Source: Ammoniphilus oxalaticus (GTDB taxonomy: Bacteria > Bacillota > Bacilli > Aneurinibacillales > RAOX-1). From it: a DNA stretch of 64,000 nt. The stretch covers positions 1 through 64,000 of the forward strand of contig NZ_MCHY01000008.1 in assembly GCF_003609605.1 (NCBI RefSeq), in the 5' to 3' direction. The translations under genes and the position numbers were made by a program. Under the pieces are notes generated by a model. That model made no database searches. It was not told the origin of the DNA and saw only the letters and a program-made list of their open reading frames with translations. The number at the start of each line of letters is the position of its first letter. The stretch's first letter is position 1. Below are positions 26,241-35,992 of this stretch, one piece after another.

Positions 26241-26672
26241 ATGTTTGTGTCGGAATCAGAACTAAAAGTGAGATATGCGGAAACAGACGCGATGGAAATT
26301 GTTCATCATTCATCCTACATTATTTGGTTTGAGGTGGGGAGAACAGATTTCATTGATGAATTAGGTATTTCCTATGCGAGTGTGGAAGAACAGGGTTTTA
26401 TTTTACCTGTTTTGGATGTGCATGCAACGTATAAAAAACCGCTTAGATACGGGGAAACAGCGATTGTGAAAACAAGTTTAGATCATTACGATGGATTGCG
26501 TATTCGATTTTCTTATCAAGTTTTAAATAAAAGCAACGAGCTTTGCGTCGAAGGATTTAGTTCTCATGTGATTGTTCCTAAAGATACATTTAAGCCGATT
26601 CGTTTGAAAAACCACTTGCTTGAACTGCATGAGTTATTTGAAAAAGTGAAAAAGAAAGAGGGAACCGTGTAG
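26241..26672 (+). CDS. 4HBT-family acyl-CoA thioesterase
   Basis: A 143-residue hotdog thioesterase with the YbgC-like motif VRYAETDAMEIVHHSSYIIW, where the Asp of TDAME is the usual catalytic residue, then VGRTDFIDELG. It hydrolyses acyl-CoA esters; chain length unknown. It follows accA by 21 nt with AAAGGAG upstream and a terminator just behind, so accD-accA-thioesterase is likely one transcript. Confidence 0.85.
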   Translation: MFVSESELKVRYAETDAMEIVHHSSYIIWFEVGRTDFIDELGISYASVEEQGFILPVLDVHATYKKPLRYGETAIVKTSLDHYDGLRIRFSYQVLNKSNELCVEGFSSHVIVPKDTFKPIRLKNHLLELHELFEKVKKKEGTV

Positions 26673-26685
26673 GTTCCCTCTTCTT
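26658..26685 (+). terminator. Intrinsic terminator of accDA-thioesterase
   Basis: GAGGGAACC (26658-26666) and GGTTCCCTC (26672-26680) form a perfect 9-bp stem with loop GTGTA, followed by TTCTTT. It overlaps the stop codon. Confidence 0.85.
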
Positions 26686-26706
26686 TATTGCGCAAGCCCT
26701 TTAAAA

Positions 26707-26913
26707 TTAAGGCATTTTGTATTGGGGTTCTTGTTGTTCTACATAAGTCACTCGCTCTTGCAAAGAGTTTACAACATTCGTCATTGTTTCAGCCAATTGA
26801 CTAAACATTTGTTTCGCCTGTTGGTCATCTGTTTCCAATGAAAATGTTTTGAAACTTGCTTTTAAACCCTCAGCGCTGGCAAGTGTTTGATGGAGTTGCG
26901 TTCCGACTGTCAT
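26707..26913 (-). CDS. DUF1657 protein
   Basis: A 68-residue helical protein beginning MTVGTQLHQTLASAEGLKAS and containing the DDQQAKQMFSQLAETM pattern of DUF1657. Family members occur in spore-formers, often with spoVA-type and DUF421 genes, and are probably forespore proteins. Start at ATG 26913 behind GGAGG. It stands alone here; no clear sigma-G promoter was found. Confidence 0.85.
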   Translation of the reverse strand: MTVGTQLHQTLASAEGLKASFKTFSLETDDQQAKQMFSQLAETMTNVVNSLQERVTYVEQQEPQYKMP

Positions 26914-26992
26914 CAGCAATCCCTCCGAATTTTGATGTAGTTCAAAAGAACCCGTTACCTATGGTGCTCGAAACAAAGCATGATTATTCAAT

Positions 26993-28126
26993 TTAATCGT
27001 TTGCTTTTTTTCCCACCACATAGGTCCATAAGTCTTGGAAAATATGAGCATTAATTAACGCGTTTAGAATGACAACGGAGATCGGTCCAATGATCAGGCC
27101 AAGCACACCGAACAATCTTAGACCGACAAAGATGGCCATCAGTGTGATTAAAGGATCAAGGCCGATATTATCCGCAACAATCTTAGGTTCCATGATTTGA
27201 CGTTGGATGACAATGACCGCATATAAAATGGACAAACCGATCACTAAGTTGTAGTTGCCTTGAATGAACAGGTATACGATCCATGGAACGAACACGAAGC
27301 CGGTTCCGAGCAATGGCAGTAGATCCACAATTCCTGTAATGACGCCGACGGTAAAAGCATACTCGACACGCAAGATAAGCAGTCCAACGACGACGATGAA
27401 ACCTGTAATACTAACCAATGTCACTTGCGCTTTGATAAATCCGAACAGCGCCTTTTTTAAATCTTGGGCAACCCCTGTAATGCGACCTTCGATAAAAGGA
27501 GGCATCATTCTAAATGCGCGGTCCTTTATTTTATAAAAATCCTTACTAATAAAGAATGACGCTAAGGTTGAAATGACAATCGCCGTTGCCGCGTTAGGAA
27601 GTGAAGTCAGGAACGCTTGTAATCCATTAAGGAGCGCTTGAATGAGAAATGTGCCTGTTTTCGCAATTCTAGACAATCCTTCACTTACATAATTTTCAAT
27701 CGATGTTTTATAACCCTCATTCAATGAGGAGTAGTAGTAATGGATGTTATCATAAAAATTCGTGATAATTTCTGTTGATATGTATCGATTGATATAATCA
27801 GTGGCTTCTTGAATTTGAGATGGCAACACCGCAATTAAGTGGGCTGTCTCAATGACAAGTTGACTAATTAGGAGAATGAACAGCCCGGCGACTATGGATA
27901 ATACGAAAGATAGCGCAATCAGGGTTGCCGCCCATCTTGGCAATTTAGCGCGCGCTTCCAACCAGTTTACAGGGCGATTGATTAGAAAAGCAATGATCAA
28001 TGCAAGAATAAAGGGGTAAAGCAGCGGCAAAGCGAATTTGATAAACCAAACGGATATAATAATGAGCGTACTGACCCACGCAAATCGAAAAAAACGTCCA
28101 AGGTTTTTCAACCATTCTGGATCCAT
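26993..28126 (-). CDS. ytvI: Sporulation integral membrane protein YtvI
   Basis: A 377-residue AI-2E transporter-like membrane protein: paired hydrophobic helices at about 15-60 and 68-95, a long loop region, then a C-terminal block of five helices (about 215-365) including GVITGIVDLLPLLGTG, the family hallmark. YtvI of B. subtilis is a sporulation protein of unknown transport role. Strong AAAGGAG before its ATG. Divergent from citZ, as in other Bacillales. Confidence 0.88.
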   Translation of the reverse strand: MDPEWLKNLGRFFRFAWVSTLIIISVWFIKFALPLLYPFILALIIAFLINRPVNWLEARAKLPRWAATLIALSFVLSIVAGLFILLISQLVIETAHLIAVLPSQIQEATDYINRYISTEIITNFYDNIHYYYSSLNEGYKTSIENYVSEGLSRIAKTGTFLIQALLNGLQAFLTSLPNAATAIVISTLASFFISKDFYKIKDRAFRMMPPFIEGRITGVAQDLKKALFGFIKAQVTLVSITGFIVVVGLLILRVEYAFTVGVITGIVDLLPLLGTGFVFVPWIVYLFIQGNYNLVIGLSILYAVIVIQRQIMEPKIVADNIGLDPLITLMAIFVGLRLFGVLGLIIGPISVVILNALINAHIFQDLWTYVVGKKAND

Positions 28127-28202
28127 AACGGAACTCCTTTCAAAGATGGCTTTCTAGTTCATTGTCATAAAAGTATGTTAAAATGAATTCTATGAATAAG
28201 GA

Positions 28203-28240
28203 TTGCGCATTATAGACTTCTTATACCGAAAAATGCGCAA
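28203..28240. repeat. Inverted repeat upstream of citZ
   Basis: TTGCGCATT (28203-28211) and its complement AATGCGCAA (28232-28240), separated by 20 nt. It lies between the divergent ytvI and citZ genes, 80 nt before the citZ promoter, and has no T tract; an operator or looped regulatory element is possible. Confidence 0.5.
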
Positions 28241-28320
28241 CAATGCAAATAAATACGGACTTTTTCATGTCAGAAAAAAATTTATAATCGGGATTTTTTG
28301 AGTTTTTTCTACGATAACAA

Positions 28321-28349
28321 TTCACAAAAGTAACTATCCCCTTTATAAT
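28321..28349 (+). promoter_or_regulatory. Sigma-A promoter of citZ
   Basis: TTCACA (28321-28326), 17-bp spacer, TATAAT (28344-28349). One mismatch in the -35 box and a perfect -10, 59 nt before the citZ start. Confidence 0.75.
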
Positions 28350-28407
28350 GAACTTGTTTACTATGGAATGGTAGATTTAAAAATACATAAAGACAGGAGA
28401 GGTAGCT

Positions 28408-29517
28408 ATGTCAACTGCTGGTTTAGAAGGTATCGTTGCCACACAATCTTCTATTAGCTCAATCATTGACGGTGTTTTAACCTATCGCGGGATCGATATC
28501 GACGAATTAGCTGATCAAGCGAGTTTTGAAGAAGTCATATATTTACTCTGGAATGGAGAACTTCCGAATTCCAGTCAACTTGCTGAATTAAGGCAAGATT
28601 TAGCTGCCCATGCTGCGATCCCTGCTGAGATTATTACATTAATGAAATCCCTTCCGGAGAATGCTCATCCGATGGCTACATTGCGGACTGCTGTATCCGT
28701 GTTAGGTTTGCTTGATCCTGAGGCGCGAAATATGTCTTTAGAGGACAACCAACGCAAGGCGCTAAAAACGCAAGCGAAAATAAGTTCAATCGTCGCCGCG
28801 ATCCAGAGAGTTCGAGAAGGGAAAGAGATTTTAATGGCTAATCCCGACTATGGATATGCGGAAAACTTCCTGTATATGTTAACTGGGCAAAAACCAGATC
28901 AAATCGCTGTGGAAGCATTGGACAAGGCGCTGGTGTTACATGCTGACCATGAATTAAATGCTTCTACCTTTGCCGCGAGAGTGACAGTGGCTACGTTGTC
29001 TGATCTTTATTCGGGTGTTGTGTCTGCCATTGGCACGCTAGGTGGACCATTGCATGGCGGGGCAAACGAAGCCGTTATGCATATGTTGGAGGAGATTGGC
29101 GAAGTGGATAAAGTGGAACCCTACATCCATCAAGCGTTAGCGGAAAAGAAGAAGATCATGGGTTTTGGTCATCGCGTTTATAAGACGGGAGATCCGCGAG
29201 CCAAACACTTAAAAGAGATGTCTAAAAAACTGACGGCTTTAACAGGGCAGCCGAAGTTGTATGACATGTCGATTAAAATACACGACATTTTAGAGGCTGA
29301 AAAAGCGTTGCCGCCCAACGTTGATTTTTATTCGGCTTCTGTATATCATAGTCTTGGGATTCAACGGGATTTGTTTACGCCTATTTTTGCTGTCAGTCGG
29401 ACATCCGGATGGACAGCCCATATTTTAGAACAGTATGCAAATAACCGTTTAATTCGACCACGGGCTGAATACGTAGGACCTAAAAAGAGACATTACATTC
29501 CGATTGACCAGCGTTAA
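28408..29517 (+). CDS. citZ: Citrate synthase
   Basis: A 369-residue citrate synthase condensing oxaloacetate and acetyl-CoA. Catalytic region: HADHELNAST, MGFGHRVYKTGDPRA and VDFYSASVYHSLG, which carry the His, His and Asp of the family triad. First gene of a citZ-icd-mdh cluster. GACAGGAGAGG lies upstream of the start. Family and order are clear. Confidence 0.96.
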   Translation: MSTAGLEGIVATQSSISSIIDGVLTYRGIDIDELADQASFEEVIYLLWNGELPNSSQLAELRQDLAAHAAIPAEIITLMKSLPENAHPMATLRTAVSVLGLLDPEARNMSLEDNQRKALKTQAKISSIVAAIQRVREGKEILMANPDYGYAENFLYMLTGQKPDQIAVEALDKALVLHADHELNASTFAARVTVATLSDLYSGVVSAIGTLGGPLHGGANEAVMHMLEEIGEVDKVEPYIHQALAEKKKIMGFGHRVYKTGDPRAKHLKEMSKKLTALTGQPKLYDMSIKIHDILEAEKALPPNVDFYSASVYHSLGIQRDLFTPIFAVSRTSGWTAHILEQYANNRLIRPRAEYVGPKKRHYIPIDQR

Positions 29518-29606
29518 CCGCGTGTATTACGAAGAATCATTGCGCCTTTAGACGTGATGCTCTTGATATATGTTTAAAATTCCGAACTTAAATAGGAGGG
29601 GTACAG

Positions 29607-30902
29607 GTGTCATTGTTTGAAAAATATGAAATGCCTGCCAACGGAGAGAAAATTAAATTAGAAAACGGAAAAGTAGTTGTGCCTGACAATCCAATCATTC
29701 CTTTCATCGAAGGAGATGGGACAGGTCCAGATATTTGGAACGCGTCTGTGCGTGTGTTAGACGCAGCTGTAGAGAAAGCGTATGGCGGAAAGAAGAAAAT
29801 TGCTTGGTTTGAAGTATTTGCTGGCGAAAAAGCATTCGATAAGTATGGCGAGTGGTTGCCTAACGATACAGTGAAAGCGATCGAAGAATATCTTGTTTCA
29901 ATTAAAGGACCTTTGACTACTCCGGTTGGCGGCGGGATCCGTTCAATCAACGTTGCCTTGCGTCAAGGTTTAGATCTTTACGCGTGTGTTCGACCTGTGC
30001 AATATTTTGAAGGTGTGCCATCGCCAGTCAAGCGCCCGCAAGATACAGATATGGTGATTTTCCGTGAAAACACGGAAGATATTTATGCGGGTATTGAGTG
30101 GGAAGAGCAGTCTGATGATGCGAAAAAGGTCATCTCTTTCCTTCAGGACGAAATGAAAGTTAAAAACATTCGCTTTCCAGAGTCCTCAGCAATCGGTATT
30201 AAGCCTGTTTCGAAAGAAGGAAGCGCTCGTTTAGTTCGCGCCGCGATTCAGTATGCGGTTGAAAATAACCGCAAAAGCGTCACATTGGTTCATAAAGGGA
30301 ACATTATGAAATTTACAGAGGGCGCATTTAAAGATTGGGGTTATGAAGTAGCTGAAACGGAATTTGCTGATAAGGTCTTTACTTGGGCTGAATACGATCG
30401 GATTGAGGAGGCTCAAGGAAGAGATGCGGCAAACAAGGCCCAAGCTGACGCGGAAGCGGCTGGAAAGATTATCGTAAAAGATGTGATTGCCGACGCGTTT
30501 TTCCAACAAATTTTATTGCGTCCAGCTGAATATGATGTAGTAGCGACACTAAATCTTAACGGGGATTACTTATCTGACGCTTTAGCTGCGCAAGTAGGCG
30601 GGATCGGAATTGCGCCGGGAGCGAATATCAACTATGTGACTGGGCATGCGATCTTCGAAGCGACGCACGGCACAGCGCCAAGATATGCGGGTCAAGACAG
30701 AATGAATCCATCCTCTGTTATTTTATCCGGTGAAATGATGTTACGTCATTTGGGATGGAATGAAGCGGCGGATCTAATCATTAACTCTATTGCGAAAACG
30801 ATCGCCAGCAAACAAGTTACATATGATTTTTCGCGTGAACTAGAAGGGGCTACAGAATTAAAAACTTCTGAATTCGCAAATGTTCTAATTGAAAATATGT
30901 AA
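29607..30902 (+). CDS. icd: NADP-dependent isocitrate dehydrogenase
   Basis: A 431-residue isocitrate dehydrogenase of the bacterial NADP type. Motifs: [29 protein letters not shown] (substrate Ser and Arg), [31 protein letters not shown] and the cofactor region [14 protein letters not shown] start with AGGAGGGG 6 nt upstream. Second gene of the TCA cluster, 90 nt after citZ. Confidence 0.96.
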   Translation: MSLFEKYEMPANGEKIKLENGKVVVPDNPIIPFIEGDGTGPDIWNASVRVLDAAVEKAYGGKKKIAWFEVFAGEKAFDKYGEWLPNDTVKAIEEYLVSIKGPLTTPVGGGIRSINVALRQGLDLYACVRPVQYFEGVPSPVKRPQDTDMVIFRENTEDIYAGIEWEEQSDDAKKVISFLQDEMKVKNIRFPESSAIGIKPVSKEGSARLVRAAIQYAVENNRKSVTLVHKGNIMKFTEGAFKDWGYEVAETEFADKVFTWAEYDRIEEAQGRDAANKAQADAEAAGKIIVKDVIADAFFQQILLRPAEYDVVATLNLNGDYLSDALAAQVGGIGIAPGANINYVTGHAIFEATHGTAPRYAGQDRMNPSSVILSGEMMLRHLGWNEAADLIINSIAKTIASKQVTYDFSRELEGATELKTSEFANVLIENM

Positions 30903-30935
30903 TCCTACTCTGAAATTAGAAGGATGTGGTGCAAA

Positions 30936-31874
30936 GTGGCGTTCAAGCGACGAAAAATTGCTGTTGTTGGCGCGGGCTTTACTGGGGCAACCACTGCCCT
31001 CCTTTTGGCTCAAAAAGAATTAGGGGATGTTGTTTTGTTAGACATTCCGCAAATGGAAGACCCTACAAAAGGGAAAGCGCTGGATATGTTACAAGCAAGT
31101 CCAGTGCAAGGCTTTGATTCCGCGATCATCGGTACATCGGATTATGGAGATATTCGAGGCGCAGATATGGTCATCATTACTGCGGGGATTGCCCGTAGAC
31201 CGGGGATGAGCCGCGATGATTTGATTAATACGAACGCGGGGATTATGAAATCTGTTGCGGAAAATGTGGCAAAAGTTGCTCCGGATAGCTATATCATTGT
31301 GCTTAGCAATCCTGTTGATGCCATGACATATGTATGTTTTAAGACGACAGGCTTTCCTAAAAATCGAGTGATCGGTCAATCCGGGGTGCTTGACACCGCC
31401 CGTTTTAACACGTTCGTCGCCCAGGAATTGAATGTCTCTGTAGAAGATGTAGCTGGCTTTGTGCTCGGTGGACATGGCGATGACATGGTTCCGCTCGTAC
31501 GCTATTCTCATGCAGGCGGAATTCCGTTAGAAAAGCTGATATCCGCGGAAAGATTAGAGGCGATTGTCGCTCGCACCCGTACAGGCGGGGGGGAAATCGT
31601 AAATTTATTAGGCAATGGCAGCGCATATTACGCTCCAGCAGCCTCCCTTGTTCAGATGGCAGAGGCCATTATAAAAGATAAGAAGAGAATTTTACCTTCG
31701 ATTGCTTATTTGGAGGGCGAATACGGTTATCAAGACCTCTACTTAGGTGTGCCCACGGTTCTTGGCGGAAACGGAATCGAGAGAGTAATTGAACTGGAAT
31801 TAACGGCGGAAGAAAAAGCGGCGTTGGATAAATCCGCTGATTCTGTTCGCAAAGTAATGTCAATTCTAAAATAA
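30936..31874 (+). CDS. mdh: Malate dehydrogenase
   Basis: A 312-residue LDH-like malate dehydrogenase, the same length as in B. subtilis. NAD-binding [10 protein letters not shown], catalytic and substrate residues in the [16 protein letters not shown] loop (Arg specific for malate), and [11 protein letters not shown] with the catalytic His. An ATG at 30924 is possible, but the GTG at 30936 gives the family N-terminus ([11 protein letters not shown]). Last gene before a strong terminator. Confidence 0.95.
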   Translation: MAFKRRKIAVVGAGFTGATTALLLAQKELGDVVLLDIPQMEDPTKGKALDMLQASPVQGFDSAIIGTSDYGDIRGADMVIITAGIARRPGMSRDDLINTNAGIMKSVAENVAKVAPDSYIIVLSNPVDAMTYVCFKTTGFPKNRVIGQSGVLDTARFNTFVAQELNVSVEDVAGFVLGGHGDDMVPLVRYSHAGGIPLEKLISAERLEAIVARTRTGGGEIVNLLGNGSAYYAPAASLVQMAEAIIKDKKRILPSIAYLEGEYGYQDLYLGVPTVLGGNGIERVIELELTAEEKAALDKSADSVRKVMSILK

Positions 31875-31890
31875 AAGTCGATCTAATATG

Positions 31891-31926
31891 TAAGCGCAGG
31901 GGCCTGGACCCTGCGCTTATTTTTTA
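31891..31926 (+). terminator. Intrinsic terminator of citZ-icd-mdh
   Basis: TAAGCGCAGGG (31891-31901) pairs perfectly with CCCTGCGCTTA (31909-31919), followed by a run of T. Confidence 0.9.
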
Positions 31927-32000
31927 GGGATGTTTAAGCAATGCGCAGATTGAATTGTGTTATTATTAACATGGAAGCTATAAAAGCGGGGGATGTCGCG

Positions 32001-32477
32001 ATGAAATATATTACACAGAATATCATGCTTTTAATCTTAGCTGTCGGTTTGGGAGGGTGTTCCTTGTTCCAGGCCTCTCCTGAAGAAGTGGAAGAGTATG
32101 AGGCAGCGTTTATTAAGATGGCCGATGAGGCAGTAATTGAGGCGGAAAACGGCCAAAAAGTTTTAGCTGAAATTCGTTATAAAGTGGACCATGAAGGGTT
32201 AAAGAAAACAAAAGTCCTCAACACGTTGTCTGACGGGACAGATATTGCTAAGGCGATTAAAGCGGACGTGATCAGAGCTCGAATTCCAGCGGAGTGGGAA
32301 CCTGTTCGCGAATTGTGGATGGAATCCTTGGACAAGCGGATCGAAGCATACAATGAACTGTTTCGTTATTATGATTTTATGGATGAAAAATATAAGGATA
32401 GCGGAGAAGCTCTGTTAAAGGAATCGTTGGAGATGTTTCAAGAGGCGCAGCAACAAATTGAAGCGTTTAGAAAATAG
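32001..32477 (+). CDS. Lipoprotein of unknown function
   Basis: A 158-residue protein with a lipoprotein signal peptide: MKYITQ, hydrophobic core, and lipobox LGGC with the lipidated Cys at residue 20. The mature part is helical and charged (SPEEVEEYEAAFIKMAD, ending EAQQQIEAFRK). I do not recognise a family. ATG 32001 has GCGGGGG upstream. It lies 11 nt before phoP and is likely cotranscribed with the phosphate-sensing system, so a link to the cell envelope or phosphate is possible but not shown. Confidence 0.7.
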   Translation: MKYITQNIMLLILAVGLGGCSLFQASPEEVEEYEAAFIKMADEAVIEAENGQKVLAEIRYKVDHEGLKKTKVLNTLSDGTDIAKAIKADVIRARIPAEWEPVRELWMESLDKRIEAYNELFRYYDFMDEKYKDSGEALLKESLEMFQEAQQQIEAFRK

Positions 32478-32488
32478 GGGATCAGATA

Positions 32489-33184
32489 ATGGAGAGAATT
32501 TTAGTTGTCGAAGACGAGCTATCTATCTCAACTTTGCTAAAGTTTAATTTAGAAAAAGCGGGTTATGCAGTTATCACTTCCTTAGATGGAAAGGAAGGAT
32601 TGGAGCTGGCGCGCAGCGAAAGTCCAGATCTCATCCTGCTCGATTTAATGTTGCCGAGTATGGATGGAATGGAAATTTGCAAGACATTAAGAACGGAAAA
32701 AAATCATACACCCATTTTAATGTTAACGGCTAGGGATGGAGAGCACGACAAGATCGTTGGTCTTGAACTTGGCGCGGATGATTATTTAACGAAGCCGTTT
32801 AGTCCAAGAGAACTTGTAGCCAGAGTGAAAGCTATTTTACGCAGAAGTAAACAAATGCAGGAAGTTGTTTCACCAGAAGAAGAGAAAACGACAAGGATTG
32901 GACCGTTCATTATTGATTCGGAGAAATATGAAACTACCTATGCGGGGACAAGAATAGAATTGACGCCGAAGGAATTTGAATTACTTTTATACTTAGCAAA
33001 AAATCAAAGCAAAGTATTGACGAGGGACCATCTATTGAATGCTGTTTGGAATTACGATTACCTAGGTGATTCACGAATTGTCGATGTCCATATTTCACAC
33101 CTCAGAGAAAAATTAGAAGAGGACACCAGGAACCCTAAATATATCAAAACAGTCAGAGGTTTAGGCTACAAGTTTGAGGTTTAA
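32489..33184 (+). CDS. phoP: Phosphate regulon response regulator PhoP
   Basis: A 231-residue OmpR-type response regulator. Receiver domain with acidic pocket VVEDE, phosphoacceptor D52 in LLDLMLP and the conserved Lys of LTKPF, followed by a winged-helix effector with ELTPKEFELLLYLAKN and DVHISHLREKLE. Position after mdh and before phoR and polA is the B. subtilis phoPR arrangement, which supports the name. Two-component partners are adjacent with 1 nt between them. Confidence 0.9.
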   Translation: MERILVVEDELSISTLLKFNLEKAGYAVITSLDGKEGLELARSESPDLILLDLMLPSMDGMEICKTLRTEKNHTPILMLTARDGEHDKIVGLELGADDYLTKPFSPRELVARVKAILRRSKQMQEVVSPEEEKTTRIGPFIIDSEKYETTYAGTRIELTPKEFELLLYLAKNQSKVLTRDHLLNAVWNYDYLGDSRIVDVHISHLREKLEEDTRNPKYIKTVRGLGYKFEV

Positions 33185-33185
33185 G

Positions 33186-34958
33186 ATGAGGTCATTAAGC
33201 TTTCGGTTAAATATTATCATCATCTCATTAATGTCCATTACTCTATTGTTTGTCGGATTGTATGTAGCTGATTTAGTGAAAAAAGTTTATACAGACACGT
33301 TGGCGACTCAATTGTTTCGCGAAGCGACTGTGATTGGTGTTTATTTGGAAAACCAACCCTTTAATAGGGGGCAAATTGATCAGCAAGTTGAACGGTTTGC
33401 CTCTGATGAACATTCCCGCATTACGCTGATAGATATTGAAGGGAATGTGCTTGCTGATACAGAAGCAGAACCGCAAGAGATGAACAATCACCGTGATCGC
33501 GAGGAAATTATTGAAGCGTTAAATAGCGGGGACGGTCAAGCGATTCGATACAGTAATACACTTGATCAAAGAATGGTTTATGTCGCTCATGTTTTAAACA
33601 ATTCGAGAGGGGACCCAATTGGTGTTGTAAGACTTTCTATGTCGATTCAAAAGATTGATGATTTTATTCACAATCTTTGGTTTAGTTTAACGTTTGGGAT
33701 TGGTTCAGCGCTCTTATTAACAATTATTGTGAGTTTGTTTGTTTCAAGATACGTGACGAAGCCTCTTGAAAAAATTACGGCTGTTGCCCGAAAGATAACG
33801 GAAAAGAAATTTGACACGCGCGTCCATATCCGCTCAAAAGGGGAAATTGGACAACTAGCGGATGCCCTTAATTTTATGGCTTCGAGTTTGGAGTCGCAAA
33901 TGATTGAAATTAAACAAAATGAAGAAAAACTATTTGGTGTGCTCAATAACATGACGAGCGGTGTGATTTTGATCGGGGAATCGCGACGGGTTTTATTCGT
34001 TAATTCCGCGATTGGGCAATTTCTTGGCTATTCCGAACAGTCGCTGATCGGTAAACTTCACACAGAAGCCGGTATGAATCTTGGTTTGAGCAAATTGATC
34101 GCGCGTTGTTTCCAAACGGGGGAAAAAATTAGGGATGAAGCGCATATTTATTTTCCAAATGAGCTCATCGTCGATGCCAGTTTGGCGCCTTATACGACGG
34201 AACATGGCGAGGTAAAAGGAGTTGTGATCGTTCTCCATGACATTACAGCGATCAGACGATTGGAGAAAATCCGCAGTGATTTTGTTGCCAACGTCTCCCA
34301 CGAGCTAAAAACGCCGATCACTTCTATTAAGGGTTTCGCGGAAACTTTGTTGGATGGGGCCATTGATGATCCAGATATTTCAAAGCAGTTTTTGGAAATC
34401 ATCTACAATGAAAGTGATCGTTTCCATCGTTTGATTAATGATATTTTAGACTTATCACAAATAGAACAAAAGAAACTTCCGCTTAGAATCGAACGTGTTG
34501 ATATTTTTAAACTTATTGAAGATATTGTGCAAAGTTTGCAAGAGAAGATGAATCGTAAAGAGTTGGTTTATGAACGCCCGATTGACGATACACCGATTTA
34601 CATGGAAGGTGACTGTGATCGGCTGAGACAAATTATTATTAATTTGATCGATAATGCCATCTCCTATACAGCGGAAAAGGGGAGAATTACAGTTGAGGTC
34701 GAAGAGTTGTCAGATCAAGTTGTTCTAAAAGTAAGGGATAACGGGATTGGTATCCCGCATGCGGATCGTGACCGTATTTTTGAGCGCTTCTATCGTGTGG
34801 ACAAAGGTCGATCTCGAAATTCGGGTGGAACTGGATTGGGATTAGCGATTGTAAAACACTTGGTGGAATCGCATCATGGAACGATTCGAATTGAAAGTGA
34901 AGAAGGTCAAGGGAGTGTTTTTATTCTCCAATTTCCAAAAGCGCAACCCCATAACTAA
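33186..34958 (+). CDS. phoR: Phosphate regulon sensor histidine kinase PhoR
   Basis: A 590-residue membrane kinase: helix at about residues 7-25, an extracytoplasmic PAS-like domain (about 30-155), a second helix (about 163-185), HAMP (about 186-240), PAS (about 245-355), the phosphoacceptor His in FVANVSHELKTPI near 372, and an ATPase domain with VRDNGIGIP and GGTGLGLAIV. The start ATG 33186 lies 1 nt after the phoP stop; a TTG four codons earlier is less likely. It probably senses phosphate limitation through wall teichoic acid intermediates as in B. subtilis, by analogy. Confidence 0.9.
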   Translation: MRSLSFRLNIIIISLMSITLLFVGLYVADLVKKVYTDTLATQLFREATVIGVYLENQPFNRGQIDQQVERFASDEHSRITLIDIEGNVLADTEAEPQEMNNHRDREEIIEALNSGDGQAIRYSNTLDQRMVYVAHVLNNSRGDPIGVVRLSMSIQKIDDFIHNLWFSLTFGIGSALLLTIIVSLFVSRYVTKPLEKITAVARKITEKKFDTRVHIRSKGEIGQLADALNFMASSLESQMIEIKQNEEKLFGVLNNMTSGVILIGESRRVLFVNSAIGQFLGYSEQSLIGKLHTEAGMNLGLSKLIARCFQTGEKIRDEAHIYFPNELIVDASLAPYTTEHGEVKGVVIVLHDITAIRRLEKIRSDFVANVSHELKTPITSIKGFAETLLDGAIDDPDISKQFLEIIYNESDRFHRLINDILDLSQIEQKKLPLRIERVDIFKLIEDIVQSLQEKMNRKELVYERPIDDTPIYMEGDCDRLRQIIINLIDNAISYTAEKGRITVEVEELSDQVVLKVRDNGIGIPHADRDRIFERFYRVDKGRSRNSGGTGLGLAIVKHLVESHHGTIRIESEEGQGSVFILQFPKAQPHN

Positions 34959-34960
34959 AC

Positions 34961-34991
34961 AAACGGGACTGTCTGCTGGACAATCCCGTTT
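34961..34991. terminator. Terminator between convergent phoR and prohibitin-like gene
   Basis: AAACGGGACTGTC (34961-34973) pairs with GACAATCCCGTTT (34979-34991) with one mismatch or wobble. A/T runs flank it, and it lies between convergent genes. Confidence 0.75.
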
Positions 34992-35006
34992 GCTTGCTTG
35001 AAGGCT

Positions 35007-35846
35007 TTATTGATTTCTTACGTTATTAACATCGATAAACGGAGTCGCCCCGCCTGTTACATTTGGCAGTTTACCGTCCCATTTTTCGATTGCTTTGATT
35101 TGAGCTTCAATTTCTCGTAATTTGATTAACTCCGATGTGACTTCTTGCTTTTGTAATCGTAAAGCTTCGGCTTGAGCTTGGGCCCGTGTAATTTCTTGCT
35201 CTTTTTCAATCTTAATCCGCTCAAGGTCAAGTTTCGATTTCAAAGCTTGTTGTTCCGCGATTTGTTTCTGTTCAATCGCTCGGTTGAAATCTTCCGAAAA
35301 TTTAAACTCCGTAATGTTTATTTCGTTCAAGTTCATATTATAGACGCTCAGCTTTGCCGCCAGCACTTCTTTGACCTTCGCGCTTACCTCGGAACGTTTG
35401 GAAATGAGTTCTTCAGCGGTATATTGGGCTGTAACAGCCTTTAAAGCTTCCCCGATGGCGGGGTCAACAATCCGCGATGGATATTCAAGTCCGACATTTT
35501 GATAAAGTGTATTGACGTTATGACTATCCAGGCGATAGTTTACGGCAATCGTCGTCGTGATCGTTTGTAAATCGCGGCTGGCCGAGATTTGATCCGACTC
35601 TGTCTTCTGGACGCGGACTTCAATCGGGACAACGGTTTGAATAAAAGGAACGATGAGGTGTAAACCTTCATCAAGGACTTTGGGTTGAACCGCCCCAAGT
35701 TGCAAAACAACGCCACGGTGTCCGGCCGGGATGATCGTAAATGATTGAAAGGCAAGTAACGCGACTAGGCCTAATATAACGATACCAATAATTCCTTTAG
35801 ATAGATTTTTTGGATTTGGGTATTGCACTACTTTTTTATCGTCCAT
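35007..35846 (-). CDS. Prohibitin-family SPFH membrane protein
   Basis: A 279-residue SPFH/band-7 protein with an N-terminal membrane helix (about residues 18-40) and a prohibitin domain (TIIPAGHRGVVLQLGAV, LHLIVPFIQTVVPIEVRVQ), then a coiled-coil region (about 190-260, IEQKQIAEQQALKSK...). Such proteins form membrane rings that modulate proteases such as FtsH. ATG 35846 with CAGGAGG upstream. It is divergent from polA. Specific role unknown. Confidence 0.85.
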   Translation of the reverse strand: MDDKKVVQYPNPKNLSKGIIGIVILGLVALLAFQSFTIIPAGHRGVVLQLGAVQPKVLDEGLHLIVPFIQTVVPIEVRVQKTESDQISASRDLQTITTTIAVNYRLDSHNVNTLYQNVGLEYPSRIVDPAIGEALKAVTAQYTAEELISKRSEVSAKVKEVLAAKLSVYNMNLNEINITEFKFSEDFNRAIEQKQIAEQQALKSKLDLERIKIEKEQEITRAQAQAEALRLQKQEVTSELIKLREIEAQIKAIEKWDGKLPNVTGGATPFIDVNNVRNQ

Positions 35847-35992
35847 GTTAACCTCCTGTAGTTTTATCTCTCTATTATATACGAAAAACAGATACAAGGA
35901 GTTTCATAAAAATGCGAAGATCGCTTTTTGCTAAGCCGAATTAAGCTGTGATAATATGAAGAAATGAAGGTTCACTGAGAGGGGACATATAA

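Noticed and set aside
28318-28332. GATAACAATTCACAA resembles half of a lac-type operator before citZ
   Set aside because: It overlaps the -35 box by chance; there is no symmetric second half and no LacI-type gene nearby.
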